Below are positions 44,429 through 54,200 of a stretch of 64,000 bases of DNA, piece by piece. Source of the DNA: G958296245 sp965262055 (GTDB lineage: Bacteria; Chloroflexota; Dehalococcoidia; Lucifugimonadales; G958296245); contig CBDHEI010000001.1 in the NCBI GenBank assembly GCA_965262055.1, forward strand, positions 434,001-498,000. Reading direction: 5' to 3'. The position numbers and the translations under genes were made by a program. Positions within the stretch are counted from its first letter, which is position 1. The number at the start of each line of letters is the position of its first letter. Below the pieces are notes generated by a model. It saw only the letters and a list, made by a program, of their open reading frames with translations. It was not told the origin of the DNA and searched no databases.

Positions 44429-45769
44429 ATGGCCGCTGAGGGGACGATCAGCAAACGCATCGCCGACAGAACGGCCACGGTGTCCGTAGCAGGACTGGGG
44501 TACGTTGGGCTGCCTCTCGCCATCGCCTTTGCGGAGGCTGGATTCGAGGTACACGGCATAGACGTAGACCCGGAACGGCTTCGCATGATCAACGCGGGGC
44601 AGTCGTACCTCGGTGACGTGCCTTCGGCGACCCTCGGGAAGCTGGTCATGGACGAGCGAAGACTGAGGGCGACGGACGACTACGACGTCGTGGCCGAGTC
44701 GGACGCGGCGATAATATGCGTGCCGACGCCCCTCAGCAAGACGAGAACGCCGGACGTTTCCCACATCGCCCTCGCTACGGAGAGCATCGCCGCCCGAATG
44801 CACGAAGAGATGCTGGTGGTGCTGGAGAGCACCTCCTACCCCGGGTCAACGGAGGACCTCGTACTGGCCCGCCTGCTGGAGAACAGTCCGAACGACCTCC
44901 AGGTTGGCAAGGACTTCTTCCTAGCTTTCTCTCCCGAGCGGGTAGACCCTGGACAGCGCAAGTGGACCATTGCGAATACCCCCAAGGTGATAGGAGGGGC
45001 GACGCCGGCATGCACGGAGGTGGCGTCGCAGCTGTACGGAGCGATAGTCGAGAGCATAGTCCCGGTATCGTCCCCCAGGACGGCCGAGATGGTGAAGCTC
45101 CTCGAAAACACGTTCCGGGCCACCAACATCGCGCTGGCGAACGAGATGGCTATCATGTGCGAACGACTGGGGGTGGACGTTTGGGAGGTCATAGACGCGG
45201 CAGGCACCAAACCCTTCGGGTACATGCCTTTCTACCCAGGCCCCGGCCTTGGCGGGCACTGCATACCTGTGGACCCACAGTACCTGGCCTGGAAGATGAG
45301 GACCCTCGACTACACCGCGCGCTTCATCCAGCTTGCCGAGGAGATAAACTTCTCGATGCCCCAGTACGTGGCCGACAGGGTGGCCGACTCCCTGAACAGC
45401 GAAGGCAAGGCGCTGAACGGATCGAAAATACTTATTCTCGGCGTCGCCTACAAGCGCGACGTGAGCGACACCAGGGAGTCGCCTGCCCTGGACCTCATCC
45501 ACCTGCTGCGGCAGAAGGGAGCGTCGGTGACGTACCACGACCCCTTGGTTCCGGACATCGAATTTGACGGACTGGAACTGACCAGCGTGGGGGCTGCCGG
45601 ACAGCCATCTTTGGACGAAGCGACCGCGGCCTCCGACTGCGTCGTCATCGTTACGGACCACAGCTCATACGATTGGGAGTCGATCGCTCAGAGCAGCCGC
45701 ATGATTGTGGACACGCGAAACGCCATTGGAGGCAGAGCTATGCCATCTGGGAGGTTGTTCAAGCTGTGA
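44429..45769 (+). CDS. UDP-N-acetylglucosamine/UDP-glucose 6-dehydrogenase family protein (WbpA/WecC-like)
   Basis: A 446-residue nucleotide-sugar dehydrogenase: VSVAGLGYVGLPLAIAFAEAG is the NAD loop, YPGSTEDLV and FSPERVDPG are substrate-loop signatures, the catalytic cysteine sits in GPGLGGHCIPVDP, and AYKRDVSDTRESPAL lies in the C-terminal domain. The pattern fits the WbpA/WecC/Tvi branch acting on UDP-HexNAc more than UDP-glucose. It supplies a UDP-uronic acid for the polysaccharide made by this cluster and is the first of four plus-strand genes. Confidence 0.92.
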   Translation: MAAEGTISKRIADRTATVSVAGLGYVGLPLAIAFAEAGFEVHGIDVDPERLRMINAGQSYLGDVPSATLGKLVMDERRLRATDDYDVVAESDAAIICVPTPLSKTRTPDVSHIALATESIAARMHEEMLVVLESTSYPGSTEDLVLARLLENSPNDLQVGKDFFLAFSPERVDPGQRKWTIANTPKVIGGATPACTEVASQLYGAIVESIVPVSSPRTAEMVKLLENTFRATNIALANEMAIMCERLGVDVWEVIDAAGTKPFGYMPFYPGPGLGGHCIPVDPQYLAWKMRTLDYTARFIQLAEEINFSMPQYVADRVADSLNSEGKALNGSKILILGVAYKRDVSDTRESPALDLIHLLRQKGASVTYHDPLVPDIEFDGLELTSVGAAGQPSLDEATAASDCVVIVTDHSSYDWESIAQSSRMIVDTRNAIGGRAMPSGRLFKL

Positions 45770-45808
45770 AAGCCCGCGACCGCCTATCGACCATCGAAGC
45801 TTGGAGCA

Positions 45809-46969
45809 TTGGAACGCTCGCAGCCAGGCCATAGCGATCCACCGCCGACGGAGGCAAGCCAGCACGCGGGCGCTGTCAGGATCCTGCTTGTTTCCGCTCT
45901 GCCGCCGCCGACGGGCGGGATCCAGACTTGGACTGAGATACTCTGCGAAAGAGGGCTACCGGCCCCGTTCGAGCTCGAACTCGTGGACACCAGGGTAACG
46001 CGGCGGCACCAGAACATTCCCCCTAAACTGAACCTTGCCGAGGCAAAGCGATTCCTGAAAATAGTGTGGGGAATCTACCGAGCACTGCGGTCTGGGCGCT
46101 TCTCCCTAATGCACCTGAACTGCTCCCTCACCATGACCGCCACTCCAAGGAACCTCGTTTCCACCCTAATCGCAAAGAAGGCCAAAGTGCCCTACGTGGT
46201 GCATTTGCATGGGACACTCAGCGTTCCCGCTGGGAAGAGTCTCGGATCCCGGCTCTACCGGTGGGCCTACCGCGCCATGTTCAAGGGCGCCGCCGCGATT
46301 CTTGCTCTCGGGCAGCCTAGCTACCGCTCGGTCCTGGAGCTGGGCGACTTTGCGGACAAGACGGTGCCGCTACTGCCAAACTTCGTGGACTTCCGCTCGG
46401 TCCAGGAGAAGGTCCCACGGACGGAATCATGCGAAGACCTTAGGGTCATATTCACCGGCGCACTGGTGGAATCGAAGGGTATCTACACCGTCGTGGAGGC
46501 TGCCGAGCTAGTGCAAGGCGCCCACTTCCAACTGGTTGGTGACGGTCCTCCCGAGTCGCGCAAGGCCCTTCTCCGACACATCCGCAACCGGGGGCTACAA
46601 GAGCGTGTGCAAGTGCTGGGGCCGGTCACGAACAGCGAGGTCCTGAGCATGCTCCGCGACAGCGACGTGTTCGTGTTTCCGACCTGGACCGAGGGATTCC
46701 CCAACAGCGTCTCGGAGGCCATGGCCGTTGGCTTGCCGGTAGTGGCCTCTCCCGTTGGGGCGATTCCCGAGATGATCGACGTTGGCGAAGGCGGCTACCT
46801 GACCGCGCCAGATGATATCGAGGGTTACGCCGAAGCACTGTCCCGCCTCCGCGACGATCCCTCGCTGCGAACAATAATGGGACAGCATAACAGGCAGAAG
46901 GCCCTCCGGGAGTACGATTACGATGTAGTAGTGAAGGAGCTCTGCAACGCATACGACCGCATCCTATGA
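45809..46969 (+). CDS. Glycosyltransferase family 4 protein
   Basis: A 386-residue GT-B retaining transferase. The N-terminal Rossmann half shows PPPTGGIQTW (acceptor loop); the C-terminal half has VIFTGALVESKGI and, near residue 305, FPTWTEGFPNSVSEAMAVGLPVVAS with the E-x7-E nucleotide-sugar motif. It starts from TTG at 45809 behind GGAG, though the frame allows others. It probably adds a sugar from a nucleotide donor to a lipid-linked chain at the inner face of the membrane. Confidence 0.9.
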   Translation: MERSQPGHSDPPPTEASQHAGAVRILLVSALPPPTGGIQTWTEILCERGLPAPFELELVDTRVTRRHQNIPPKLNLAEAKRFLKIVWGIYRALRSGRFSLMHLNCSLTMTATPRNLVSTLIAKKAKVPYVVHLHGTLSVPAGKSLGSRLYRWAYRAMFKGAAAILALGQPSYRSVLELGDFADKTVPLLPNFVDFRSVQEKVPRTESCEDLRVIFTGALVESKGIYTVVEAAELVQGAHFQLVGDGPPESRKALLRHIRNRGLQERVQVLGPVTNSEVLSMLRDSDVFVFPTWTEGFPNSVSEAMAVGLPVVASPVGAIPEMIDVGEGGYLTAPDDIEGYAEALSRLRDDPSLRTIMGQHNRQKALREYDYDVVVKELCNAYDRIL

Positions 46970-47011
46970 CCGCCATCAGAAGCTGAGAGGCGGCATTCAC
47001 GAACGTTTCGA

Positions 47012-47776
47012 ATGAAGATTTCAGTCGTTGTGCCAGTGTTCAATGACGTGAGGGTGGGCCGGGCCCTCGACTCGGTCCTTTCCCAGCAGCACGAGCACGA
47101 GCTGGAGTTGATCGTCGTGGACGCTGGCTCGACCGACGGCACGCTGGAGGTGCTGGAGCGTTACCGGGGGCGTATCGCCTTGCTGGTGAGCGAGCCTGAC
47201 CGGAGCATATACGACGGGATGAACAAGGGCATCGGCCTGGCGACCGGCGACGTGGTGGGCATCCTAAACGCCGACGACCGGTACAGCGACCCGCTGGTGC
47301 TGCGGGACGTGATGGACGCCTTCCGCCGGGAAGACATAGACGCGTGCTACGGGGACCTCGTGTACACCAACGAGGCCGGCAAGATGGTCCGCTACTGGCA
47401 GGCCGGGGGCCACGGGAGGTGGCGCCTCGGCTGGATGCCCCCTCATCCCACGTTCTTCGTGAGGAGACGCGTCTACGAGCGTTACGGCGCGTTCGATCTG
47501 CGCTATCCTATCTCCGCTGACTACGAGTTGATGCTGCGGCTGATGCTCAAGCACGGGATTGAGGTCAGGTACCTGGACCGGGTGCTGGTGAACATGGCGC
47601 CGGGAGGTAATTCCGGCGGGTCCCTATCGACGATTGTGAAGGCGAACCTCGAGGTGGCTCGGGCGTGGCGGAAGAACGGCCTGCGTGGCGGAATGCTGGC
47701 GCCCGTGCTGAAGCCTGCGAGGAAGTTGCTACAGATGGTGATCCGGCCTACTGATCCTAGGGAGAAGACCATATGA
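47012..47776 (+). CDS. Glycosyltransferase family 2 protein
   Basis: A 254-residue GT-A transferase: ISVVVPVFND at the start, VVDAGSTDGT, SEPDRSIYDGMNKGIGLATGDVVGILNADD with the DxD-like acidic pair, and HPTFFVRRRVYERYGAFD. This is the WcaE-like type that often adds hexoses in O-antigen or colanic acid synthesis. Its stop overlaps the next start by ATGA, so it is coupled to the GDP-mannose epimerase. Confidence 0.92.
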   Translation: MKISVVVPVFNDVRVGRALDSVLSQQHEHELELIVVDAGSTDGTLEVLERYRGRIALLVSEPDRSIYDGMNKGIGLATGDVVGILNADDRYSDPLVLRDVMDAFRREDIDACYGDLVYTNEAGKMVRYWQAGGHGRWRLGWMPPHPTFFVRRRVYERYGAFDLRYPISADYELMLRLMLKHGIEVRYLDRVLVNMAPGGNSGGSLSTIVKANLEVARAWRKNGLRGGMLAPVLKPARKLLQMVIRPTDPREKTI

Positions 47777-48732
47777 AGATAGTAGTCACGGGAGCTGGGG
47801 GGTTCATCGCCCATCATCTCGTCAAGCGTCTGAAGTCCGAGGGGCACTGGGTGCGGGCTGTCGACATGAAGCAGCCCGAGTTCGAGGAGAGCCCCGCTGA
47901 CGAGTTCGTGGTGGCCGACCTACGCCACTTCGAGGGCTGCCTCCAAGCGACCGAAGGCATGGACGACGTGTACCAGTTGGCAGCGGACATGGGTGGCATC
48001 GGGTATATCACCGCGAACCATGCGTCGCTCACGCGCAACAATACGCTGATGAACAGCCACATGCTCGAAGCGGCCAGGGTGTCCAAGGTTGGCAGGTACC
48101 TGTACACGAGCTCGGCGTGCGTCTACCCCAGCTTCCTGCAGGACGTGGAGGACGTGACGCCCCTGAAGGAGGAGAACGCGGTGCCAGCGGACCCGGAGAA
48201 GGGGTACGGCTGGGAGAAGCTGTTCGCCGAGCAGCTTGCGACCTACTACAACGAGGAGTGCGGGCTGGACGTACGAATCGTGCGGTTCCACAACATCTAC
48301 GGCCCCCTGGGGACCTACGACGGCGGGAAGGAGAAGGCGCCCGCCGCGATATGCCGCAAGGTCGCGATGGCCGGGGACGGCACCGTCATAGAGGTGTGGG
48401 GGGACGGCGAGCAGACCCGTAGCTTCTGCTACGTGGACGACTGCATAGAGGGGCTGCGCCGCATCATGGAATCTGGTTACACGAAGCCCATCAACCTGGG
48501 CACGGACGAGCTGGTGACGGTCAACGAGCTCGTGGATGCGGTGTGCGCAGCGTCGGGGAAGCGCATGGAAAGACGCCACGACCTGACGAAGCCACAGGGT
48601 GTGCGGGGCCGCAACAGCGACAATACACTACTGAAGGAGGTCTTGGGCTGGCAGCCCGAGACGACGATCCGGGAGGGACTCAAGCCCACGTACGAGTGGA
48701 TAGCCGGGCAGATAGCGAAGTCGAGGGAGTAG
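47773..48732 (+). CDS. GDP-mannose 3,5-epimerase-like NAD-dependent epimerase
   Basis: A 319-residue extended short-chain dehydrogenase. TGAGGFIAHHL binds NAD, LAADMGGIGYI and YTSSACVYPSF surround the active site, YGWEKLFAE has the Tyr-x3-Lys pair, and FHNIYGPLGTYDGGKEKAPAA and GVRGRNSDNTL match plant GDP-mannose 3,5-epimerase closely. The enzyme would convert GDP-D-mannose to GDP-L-galactose or GDP-L-gulose, a rare sugar donor for the polysaccharide. The convergent manC gene next to it makes the GDP-mannose. Confidence 0.9.
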   Translation: MKIVVTGAGGFIAHHLVKRLKSEGHWVRAVDMKQPEFEESPADEFVVADLRHFEGCLQATEGMDDVYQLAADMGGIGYITANHASLTRNNTLMNSHMLEAARVSKVGRYLYTSSACVYPSFLQDVEDVTPLKEENAVPADPEKGYGWEKLFAEQLATYYNEECGLDVRIVRFHNIYGPLGTYDGGKEKAPAAICRKVAMAGDGTVIEVWGDGEQTRSFCYVDDCIEGLRRIMESGYTKPINLGTDELVTVNELVDAVCAASGKRMERRHDLTKPQGVRGRNSDNTLLKEVLGWQPETTIREGLKPTYEWIAGQIAKSRE

Positions 48733-48746
48733 CCGCCCGCGGGGCG

Positions 48747-50213
48747 CTAGCGCCTGTCGTAGTTGTCCTGGAAGCGCACGATGTCGTCTTCGCCGAGGTA
48801 GCCGCCGGTCTGGACCTCGATTATCTCCAGGGGGGTCTGGCCCGGGTTCTCCAGGCGGTGCTTGGCGCCCTTGGGGACGTAGGTAGACTCGTTCTCAGAG
48901 AGTGAGAAGACCTCGTCGCCCCTGATGACCTTTGCTGTGCCTACGACGACTACCCAGTGCTCCGCCCGGTGATGGTGCATCTGGAGTGAGAGCGCGGCGC
49001 CGGGATTGACCGTGAGACGCTTTACCTGGAAGCCCGGCCCTGAGTCTACGACCTCGTAGCTGCCCCAGGGCCGGTAGACCCTCCTGTGGGCCTCGGCCTC
49101 GGGCCGGTCGTCCGACTTGAGACGCTGCACCATCTCCTTGACGTCCTGCACGCTGTCCTTGTGCGCCACCAGCACGGCGTCGGCCGTCTCTACGACCACG
49201 GTGTCCTTTACTCCCACGGCCGCCACCAGCCGGTGCTGCGACACGAGCAGGGCGTCCTCTGTGGATTGCGCGTATACGTCTCCGCGTATGACGTTGCCGG
49301 CGCTGTCTCGTTCTCCGTGCTTCCACAGGGCCGACCACGCGCCCACGTCCGACCAGCCCGCGTCCAGCGGCACCACGGCGCTGTCGGGCAGTCCGCCCCT
49401 GCACTCGGGGGATATACCTGCGGCCTTCTCCATCACTGCGTAGTCGATGGACTCGCTTGGGCACGCGAGGAAGTCGGGCGCTCCCGGCCTGTAGAAAGCG
49501 CCGTCGACATGGCCGTTGGACTGGGCGAGCCTGCAGGCCCGCGCTATGTCCGGCCTGAAACGCTCCAGGGCCATGAGCCACGCGGAGGCGCGCATCATGA
49601 ATATGCCGCTGTTCCAGAGGTACTCACCGCTGTCCACGTAGGCCCGCGCGGTCTCCACGTCCGGCTTCTCTACGAAACCTGAGACGCGGCATGGGGACGC
49701 GGCAGACTTGTCCAGCGCGGCGCCCTTCCTGATGTAGCCGAAGCCGGTCTCCGGCGCGTCCGGCACGACGCCGAAGGTGACCAGCCACCCACGAGCGGCC
49801 AAGGCCCTGCCCGCCTCCACGGCTTCGTGGAAGGCCACCACATCCCGCACCAGGTGGTCACCCGGCATGGCGAGCACTATAGGGTTGTGCTCGCGGCCGT
49901 CTCCCATTTCGAGGAGGCGCAGCGCAGCCAGGGTGAGGGCCGGAGCGGTGTTGCGACCCTCCGGCTCAATGATGATGCCCAGTGGCGATACCCCGACCGC
50001 CCGAAGCTGGTCGACTGCGAAGAAGCGGTGGGCCTCGTTGCAGACGATGAGTGGCAGCTCGACGGATGTCAGTCCGTCGAGGCGGCGCACGGTCTGCTGG
50101 AGCATGCTCTCGTCGTCGACGATGGGGAAGAACTGCTTGGGGTGCTGCTCGCGGGACAACGGCCAGAGCCGCGTCCCGGAGCCGCCAGCCATAATCACAG
50201 GGTATAGGGTCAC
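48747..50213 (-). CDS. manC: Mannose-1-phosphate guanylyltransferase / mannose-6-phosphate isomerase
   Basis: A 488-residue bifunctional-type enzyme. The N-terminal nucleotidyltransferase begins YPVIMAGGSGTRLWPLSR and has the KQFFPI signature and EPEGRNTAPA. The C-terminal cupin (from about 375) has PWGSYEVVDSGPGFQVKRL and the metal-binding LQMHHHRAEHWVVV. It makes GDP-mannose for the neighbouring epimerase. I start it at GTG 50213, behind GGAGG with 6-base spacing, rather than the ATG ten codons upstream. Confidence 0.94.
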   Translation of the reverse strand: MTLYPVIMAGGSGTRLWPLSREQHPKQFFPIVDDESMLQQTVRRLDGLTSVELPLIVCNEAHRFFAVDQLRAVGVSPLGIIIEPEGRNTAPALTLAALRLLEMGDGREHNPIVLAMPGDHLVRDVVAFHEAVEAGRALAARGWLVTFGVVPDAPETGFGYIRKGAALDKSAASPCRVSGFVEKPDVETARAYVDSGEYLWNSGIFMMRASAWLMALERFRPDIARACRLAQSNGHVDGAFYRPGAPDFLACPSESIDYAVMEKAAGISPECRGGLPDSAVVPLDAGWSDVGAWSALWKHGERDSAGNVIRGDVYAQSTEDALLVSQHRLVAAVGVKDTVVVETADAVLVAHKDSVQDVKEMVQRLKSDDRPEAEAHRRVYRPWGSYEVVDSGPGFQVKRLTVNPGAALSLQMHHHRAEHWVVVVGTAKVIRGDEVFSLSENESTYVPKGAKHRLENPGQTPLEIIEVQTGGYLGEDDIVRFQDNYDRR

Positions 50214-50279
50214 GTCAGACCTCCAACGCGCAGGCCCGTTCATGACTGCTCTCCCACATCCATAGCCTGGCTGGGGCGC

Positions 50280-52592
50280 TCATTGGTCCCGCCGCGCTTC
50301 TATGGCGTTCCTGAGGTCGGCAAAGTATCGCTCGGCTGCCTCATGCTGCCCCACGTACCGGTCCAAGACAGCCTCGGCACCCTCCAGGTCGCCTTCGTTG
50401 AGGTACTGGATCACCTCGGCGCGCATCGTCTCCTTGCGCCCCGGCGAGAGCTCTCTCGCTTCCTCTATGAGCTCCCTGGCCTTCTCCAAATACGAGGGAT
50501 CAAGCTGCGCGGCCAAGTGGTAGACACTGGCGGCAGCCACTCGGGCACGCCACCCATCGGGCTCGCCTCGCACCGCCTGTTGCTCTGATTCCTCTACAAC
50601 GCTCAAGGTCCGGGCGACGTCCACCATCGGAAGCGAGCCGAACTTCCTGGCAATGTCGTTGAACATAGCGATGCGGGGCTGGTTCGCCGTGGAAGGGAAT
50701 GTAGCAAAGGAGCGTTCGAACTTGTCCAGGCGCTCTTCCCATGTGAAGGGGTTGCCGGGGTCCAGGGCCTCTACCACGAGCACGGCGCTATGGAATGGGA
50801 GCGCTACGAGGAAATAGAGGGCCACGATGACTACCAGAGCCACTGTCGCCGTCGCCCAGCGGTAGACCACGCCGGACTGGAATGTCCCGGAGAGGCGCGC
50901 GAGCAGAGCCGGGGTTTCCGGCGGCTTTCCCCGTTGCGGCGGGGCCCCGGTGACTTGTGGCTCTCCGGTAGTCTCCAAGTACGCTGCGTACCCGAGCAGC
51001 AGCATGAACCAGACCACCGTTCCCGGCGTGTCGAACAGGAAAAGGTTCTGCACGAAGTAGCCGAGGAGGGCGGCACCGATGAGCATCGTATAGACCTGCT
51101 CCCTCGCCGCCTGTCTCCTCGCCCGCCGCAGCACGGCCATGAAGACGAACGCCCATATGGTCAAGTACGCCAGCAGCCCCACAACGCCCCTGGTAACTAG
51201 CTCCTCGAGTAGCTTGTTGTGCGCCTGATCAAAGGACTCCCTAACGGTGGTCGATGTCTCCACACTAATGTGCCTGTCGTAGGCGACCGAGTAGTTCTCG
51301 GGACCCCAGCCGAAGACCGGCCTGTCAGCGACGCTCTGGAGTCCGGTGCGCTGGGACGCTATCCGTCCCAGGACGCTCGTGTCTTCGAGGCTGATACGCA
51401 GCAGGCGGCTGACCATGGGGCTGGAGGATGCCAGGGCCTCGACCGGCGGGGTGCTGCGCGCCGCAAACAGCAGGACGCCGAGGAGCAGCGCGCCGACGGC
51501 GAAAAAGGCAGCGGCCACGCGTACCCAGTTCAGCCGGCCTATCAGTGCGTAGCCCACGGCGAACGCACCCACGGCGCCAGCCAGTCCTACAACCGCGCCC
51601 CTAGTACCGCTCAGGACCATGACGCACAGGAAGAGGGCTATGCCGATGGTCCAGAAGGCCCGCCACCAAGACTGCCGCTGCGCCATAGAGAAGTAGTAGC
51701 TCCCCCCGAACGCCACAAGCACGACGAGAAGCAAGGTGTAGGCGAGCTTCGAGCCGGAGGCCAGCATGAGCAACAGGGAGATGGCCACGGCGGCCAGCCA
51801 CGTGGCTAGCCAGACGGGTTGTGAAAGAGGCTGCCTTGGTTCCGCCCTGCTTGCCCGACTCCTCATCCTACCCCTGCGCCCGGATCGGGTGCGGGGCGCT
51901 CGATTCGGTTGCACAGGGGCCTCGTCTCTGCCTCCCAGGAGGGAGTGGGCGAGGAAGGCCACGGCTACGAGCGTGCTCACGAGCATGTAGCTGCCGACGT
52001 ACGTGGCGTTCCCCAGGGTGATGTCGAGCCTGTCAACCTCCTGCAGGAAGGGCGTGAGGCGCAGTCCCGAGTTCTGCCCCACTCCCAGCACGGCAACCAC
52101 GACGGCGGCGGCGAGGCAGGCGTTCAACAGGGCGCGCCAGTCGGCCCGGGTCCTGTAGACGGATACCAGCACCCATGCGAAGGCCAGCCAGTGCGCCAGG
52201 GAGACGAACCCCTGCATGCGCTCGTAGTATGACCAGATGGAGCGCTGCGGCGAGACGCCGAGCAGGGACGAGACTAGGGTTGCGAGAAGGTAGACGGCGA
52301 GGGCTATGAGGATGGCCGAGCGCGGCGCCCTGTAGGACGGGTTCCTCATGAAGACGACCAGCCATAGGCCAACGGCCACCAGTGTGAGGAAGCGGACGTA
52401 GAGGGCTTTGCCGACTACGAACGGGAAGAAGGCGTTGGGCAGCAGCCACTCGACCTCGGGAAGCCACTCGGGGGGTAGCACCCTCGTCATGACTATCAGC
52501 GGGGTGAGGACTACAAGCGCCAGTACGACCTTGATAGTCCTGACCAGAACGGCCTCGACCTGCGGGTTGGACGCAGCGGGGGGAGAAGCCAT
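50280..52592 (-). CDS. O-antigen ligase-like polymerase/ligase with C-terminal helical repeat domain
   Basis: A 770-residue protein with roughly a dozen transmembrane segments in the first 560 residues and a Wzy_C/WaaL-type signature in the long loop before the end of that region (RPVFGWGPENYSVAYDRHI, with HNKLLEELVTRGVVGLLAYL). Residues from about 600 on are soluble and rich in paired helices (WRARVAAASVYHLAAQLDPSYLEKARELIEEA), a tetratricopeptide-like end. It would link or polymerise the repeat units on the outer face of the membrane. It is the only polymerase or ligase gene in the cluster; no Wzx flippase is seen within the window. Confidence 0.85.
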   Translation of the reverse strand: MASPPAASNPQVEAVLVRTIKVVLALVVLTPLIVMTRVLPPEWLPEVEWLLPNAFFPFVVGKALYVRFLTLVAVGLWLVVFMRNPSYRAPRSAILIALAVYLLATLVSSLLGVSPQRSIWSYYERMQGFVSLAHWLAFAWVLVSVYRTRADWRALLNACLAAAVVVAVLGVGQNSGLRLTPFLQEVDRLDITLGNATYVGSYMLVSTLVAVAFLAHSLLGGRDEAPVQPNRAPRTRSGRRGRMRSRASRAEPRQPLSQPVWLATWLAAVAISLLLMLASGSKLAYTLLLVVLVAFGGSYYFSMAQRQSWWRAFWTIGIALFLCVMVLSGTRGAVVGLAGAVGAFAVGYALIGRLNWVRVAAAFFAVGALLLGVLLFAARSTPPVEALASSSPMVSRLLRISLEDTSVLGRIASQRTGLQSVADRPVFGWGPENYSVAYDRHISVETSTTVRESFDQAHNKLLEELVTRGVVGLLAYLTIWAFVFMAVLRRARRQAAREQVYTMLIGAALLGYFVQNLFLFDTPGTVVWFMLLLGYAAYLETTGEPQVTGAPPQRGKPPETPALLARLSGTFQSGVVYRWATATVALVVIVALYFLVALPFHSAVLVVEALDPGNPFTWEERLDKFERSFATFPSTANQPRIAMFNDIARKFGSLPMVDVARTLSVVEESEQQAVRGEPDGWRARVAAASVYHLAAQLDPSYLEKARELIEEARELSPGRKETMRAEVIQYLNEGDLEGAEAVLDRYVGQHEAAERYFADLRNAIEARRDQ

Positions 52593-52702
52593 CTGGGAGC
52601 CTAGCCGGGGAGTCTCGACGGGTGCTCCATCGCCCTGATTCTATGGAGTTTCCCGAGTGGGCGCAAGACAGGGCGCATTAGCAAGCAGCTAAGTCAGCCT
52701 TA

Positions 52703-53608
52703 TCACATAGCCGCGACGGTCTGCCGGAGGCCATCCGCAAGGCCGGTCGTGGGTGACCAGCCGAGGCGTTCTCTCGCGCGGGTGACGTCGAGCACGACGT
52801 GCCTGACGTCACCCGGACGAGACGGTCCGTGCCGAGGAGGGTGTTCGTAGCCGGTCAGCTTGGAGATCACGCCGAATATCTCGTTCACGGAGACGCCGGT
52901 TCCCGAGCCGATGTTTGCGGTCAACGGCTCTGGGTGGCCGAGGGCGAGCTCGTGGGCGGCGGCCACGTCCCCGACGTAGACGAAGTCGCGGGTCTGCAGA
53001 CCGTCGCCGTCTATGGTCACAGGCTCTCCGCGCAGCATGCGGCGTATGAATATCGAGATGACGCCCGACTCGCCGTCCGGGGACTGGCGCGGGCCGTAGA
53101 CGTTGGCCAAGCGCAAGACCTTCAGTGTGACCGACGGGGGGAGCATGAGGCGGAAGTAACGCTCCATCGTCAGCTTGCTCAGGCCGTACGGGCTGAGCGG
53201 CCTCTGCGGGTGGTCCTCGTCGCAGGGCAGGTAGTCGGGCTCGCCGTAGAGTGCTCCGCCGGTGTTGACGTAGACGACTTGGGCGGCCCCAGCCTCCATG
53301 GCGGCCCTGAGCACATTCAGTCCGCCCATCACGTTGGTATGGGCGTCGAGCAAGGGGTCTGACATGGACACGGGGACCGAGGGCTGCGCCGCGGCGTGGC
53401 AGACGGCTTCGGGGCGCCATGCCGATGCCACGTCGAGCAGCCTGGGGCTGGCTATGTCCATCTCCTCCAACTCGACGCCGGGGGGGAGGTTCGAGGCGCT
53501 GCCCGTGGACAGGTCGTCGACGACGAGCACATCGTCGCCCCTCGCCACCAGCCGATCGACCATGTGGGAGCCAACAAAGCCGGCCCCCCCGGTCACCATC
53601 ACACGCAT
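52703..53608 (-). CDS. NAD-dependent epimerase/dehydratase (GalE-like)
   Basis: A 301-residue sugar-nucleotide epimerase: VTGGAGFVGSHMVDRLV for NAD, VVDDLSTGSASNL, a YVNTGGALYGEP serine/threonine region where threonine replaces the usual serine, and SPYGLSKLTMERY with the Tyr-x3-Lys pair. GDGLQTRDFVYVGDVAAAH is typical of UDP-glucose 4-epimerase-like proteins. It ends the polysaccharide cluster. A GGGGGTGA box stands before the ATG. Confidence 0.9.
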   Translation of the reverse strand: MRVMVTGGAGFVGSHMVDRLVARGDDVLVVDDLSTGSASNLPPGVELEEMDIASPRLLDVASAWRPEAVCHAAAQPSVPVSMSDPLLDAHTNVMGGLNVLRAAMEAGAAQVVYVNTGGALYGEPDYLPCDEDHPQRPLSPYGLSKLTMERYFRLMLPPSVTLKVLRLANVYGPRQSPDGESGVISIFIRRMLRGEPVTIDGDGLQTRDFVYVGDVAAAHELALGHPEPLTANIGSGTGVSVNEIFGVISKLTGYEHPPRHGPSRPGDVRHVVLDVTRARERLGWSPTTGLADGLRQTVAAM

Positions 53609-53807
53609 CCGTCACCCCCGGTCAATAGAGGCGAAGTATAGCCCGCCAGCCATAGCGCGACAACGCGGCGGGTTGCTCCACAATTGGACTGCATTGCAAT
53701 CGCGGCCATCCCAAAGCTAATCCAGGTAGTATTGAGTAGTCCGCAGATAATAGGGTGTGGTAACGTTGATATGCCTCAGCATGTGGGCGTCGCAACGAAG
53801 GAGCCAA

Positions 53808-54200
53808 ATGGACGTTGACGAGGTCAGAAAGCACAGCGCTATTGCGCGCAAACATTTGGACAAGGTCCAAACTGCGGCGTGGGAACCGGACCCCGAAAGT
53901 GCCGTAACCTGGGCCTTCTATGCCTACGAGAACTGCCTCGCCGCGCTCGCGGCGCGGTACGGCCGCAAGTTGACCAAGAAACACCACGAGAAGGCCGAGC
54001 TGGCCCGGAAGCTTTATGCCGATGGGCTGATTTCACGGGATGTCGGCGATGAGCTGGAGGAGTTGAACAGCCTTAGGAAGGATGTCGCGTACGACGAACC
54101 AGGGCCCGAACTGCAGGAGCGAGACCTCGAATCTCTCGCCAGTGAACTTGAGGAGTTCATCACAGAGACTGAATCACGCATAGACTCCTCGAAGAAATGA
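53808..54200 (+). CDS. HEPN-domain protein of a HEPN/MNT module
   Basis: A 130-residue all-helical protein with the HEPN layout (SAVTWAFYAYENCLAALAARYG, then LEELNSLRKDVAYDEPGPEL). In most HEPN ribonucleases the motif is R-x4-6-H; here Arg90 is followed by KDVAY and no histidine occurs downstream, so the toxin motif is incomplete or altered. AAGGAG ends 4 bases before the ATG. It overlaps the MNT gene by ATGA. Such pairs act as toxin-antitoxin, with the MNT partner adenylylating the HEPN toxin. Confidence 0.8.
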   Translation: MDVDEVRKHSAIARKHLDKVQTAAWEPDPESAVTWAFYAYENCLAALAARYGRKLTKKHHEKAELARKLYADGLISRDVGDELEELNSLRKDVAYDEPGPELQERDLESLASELEEFITETESRIDSSKK

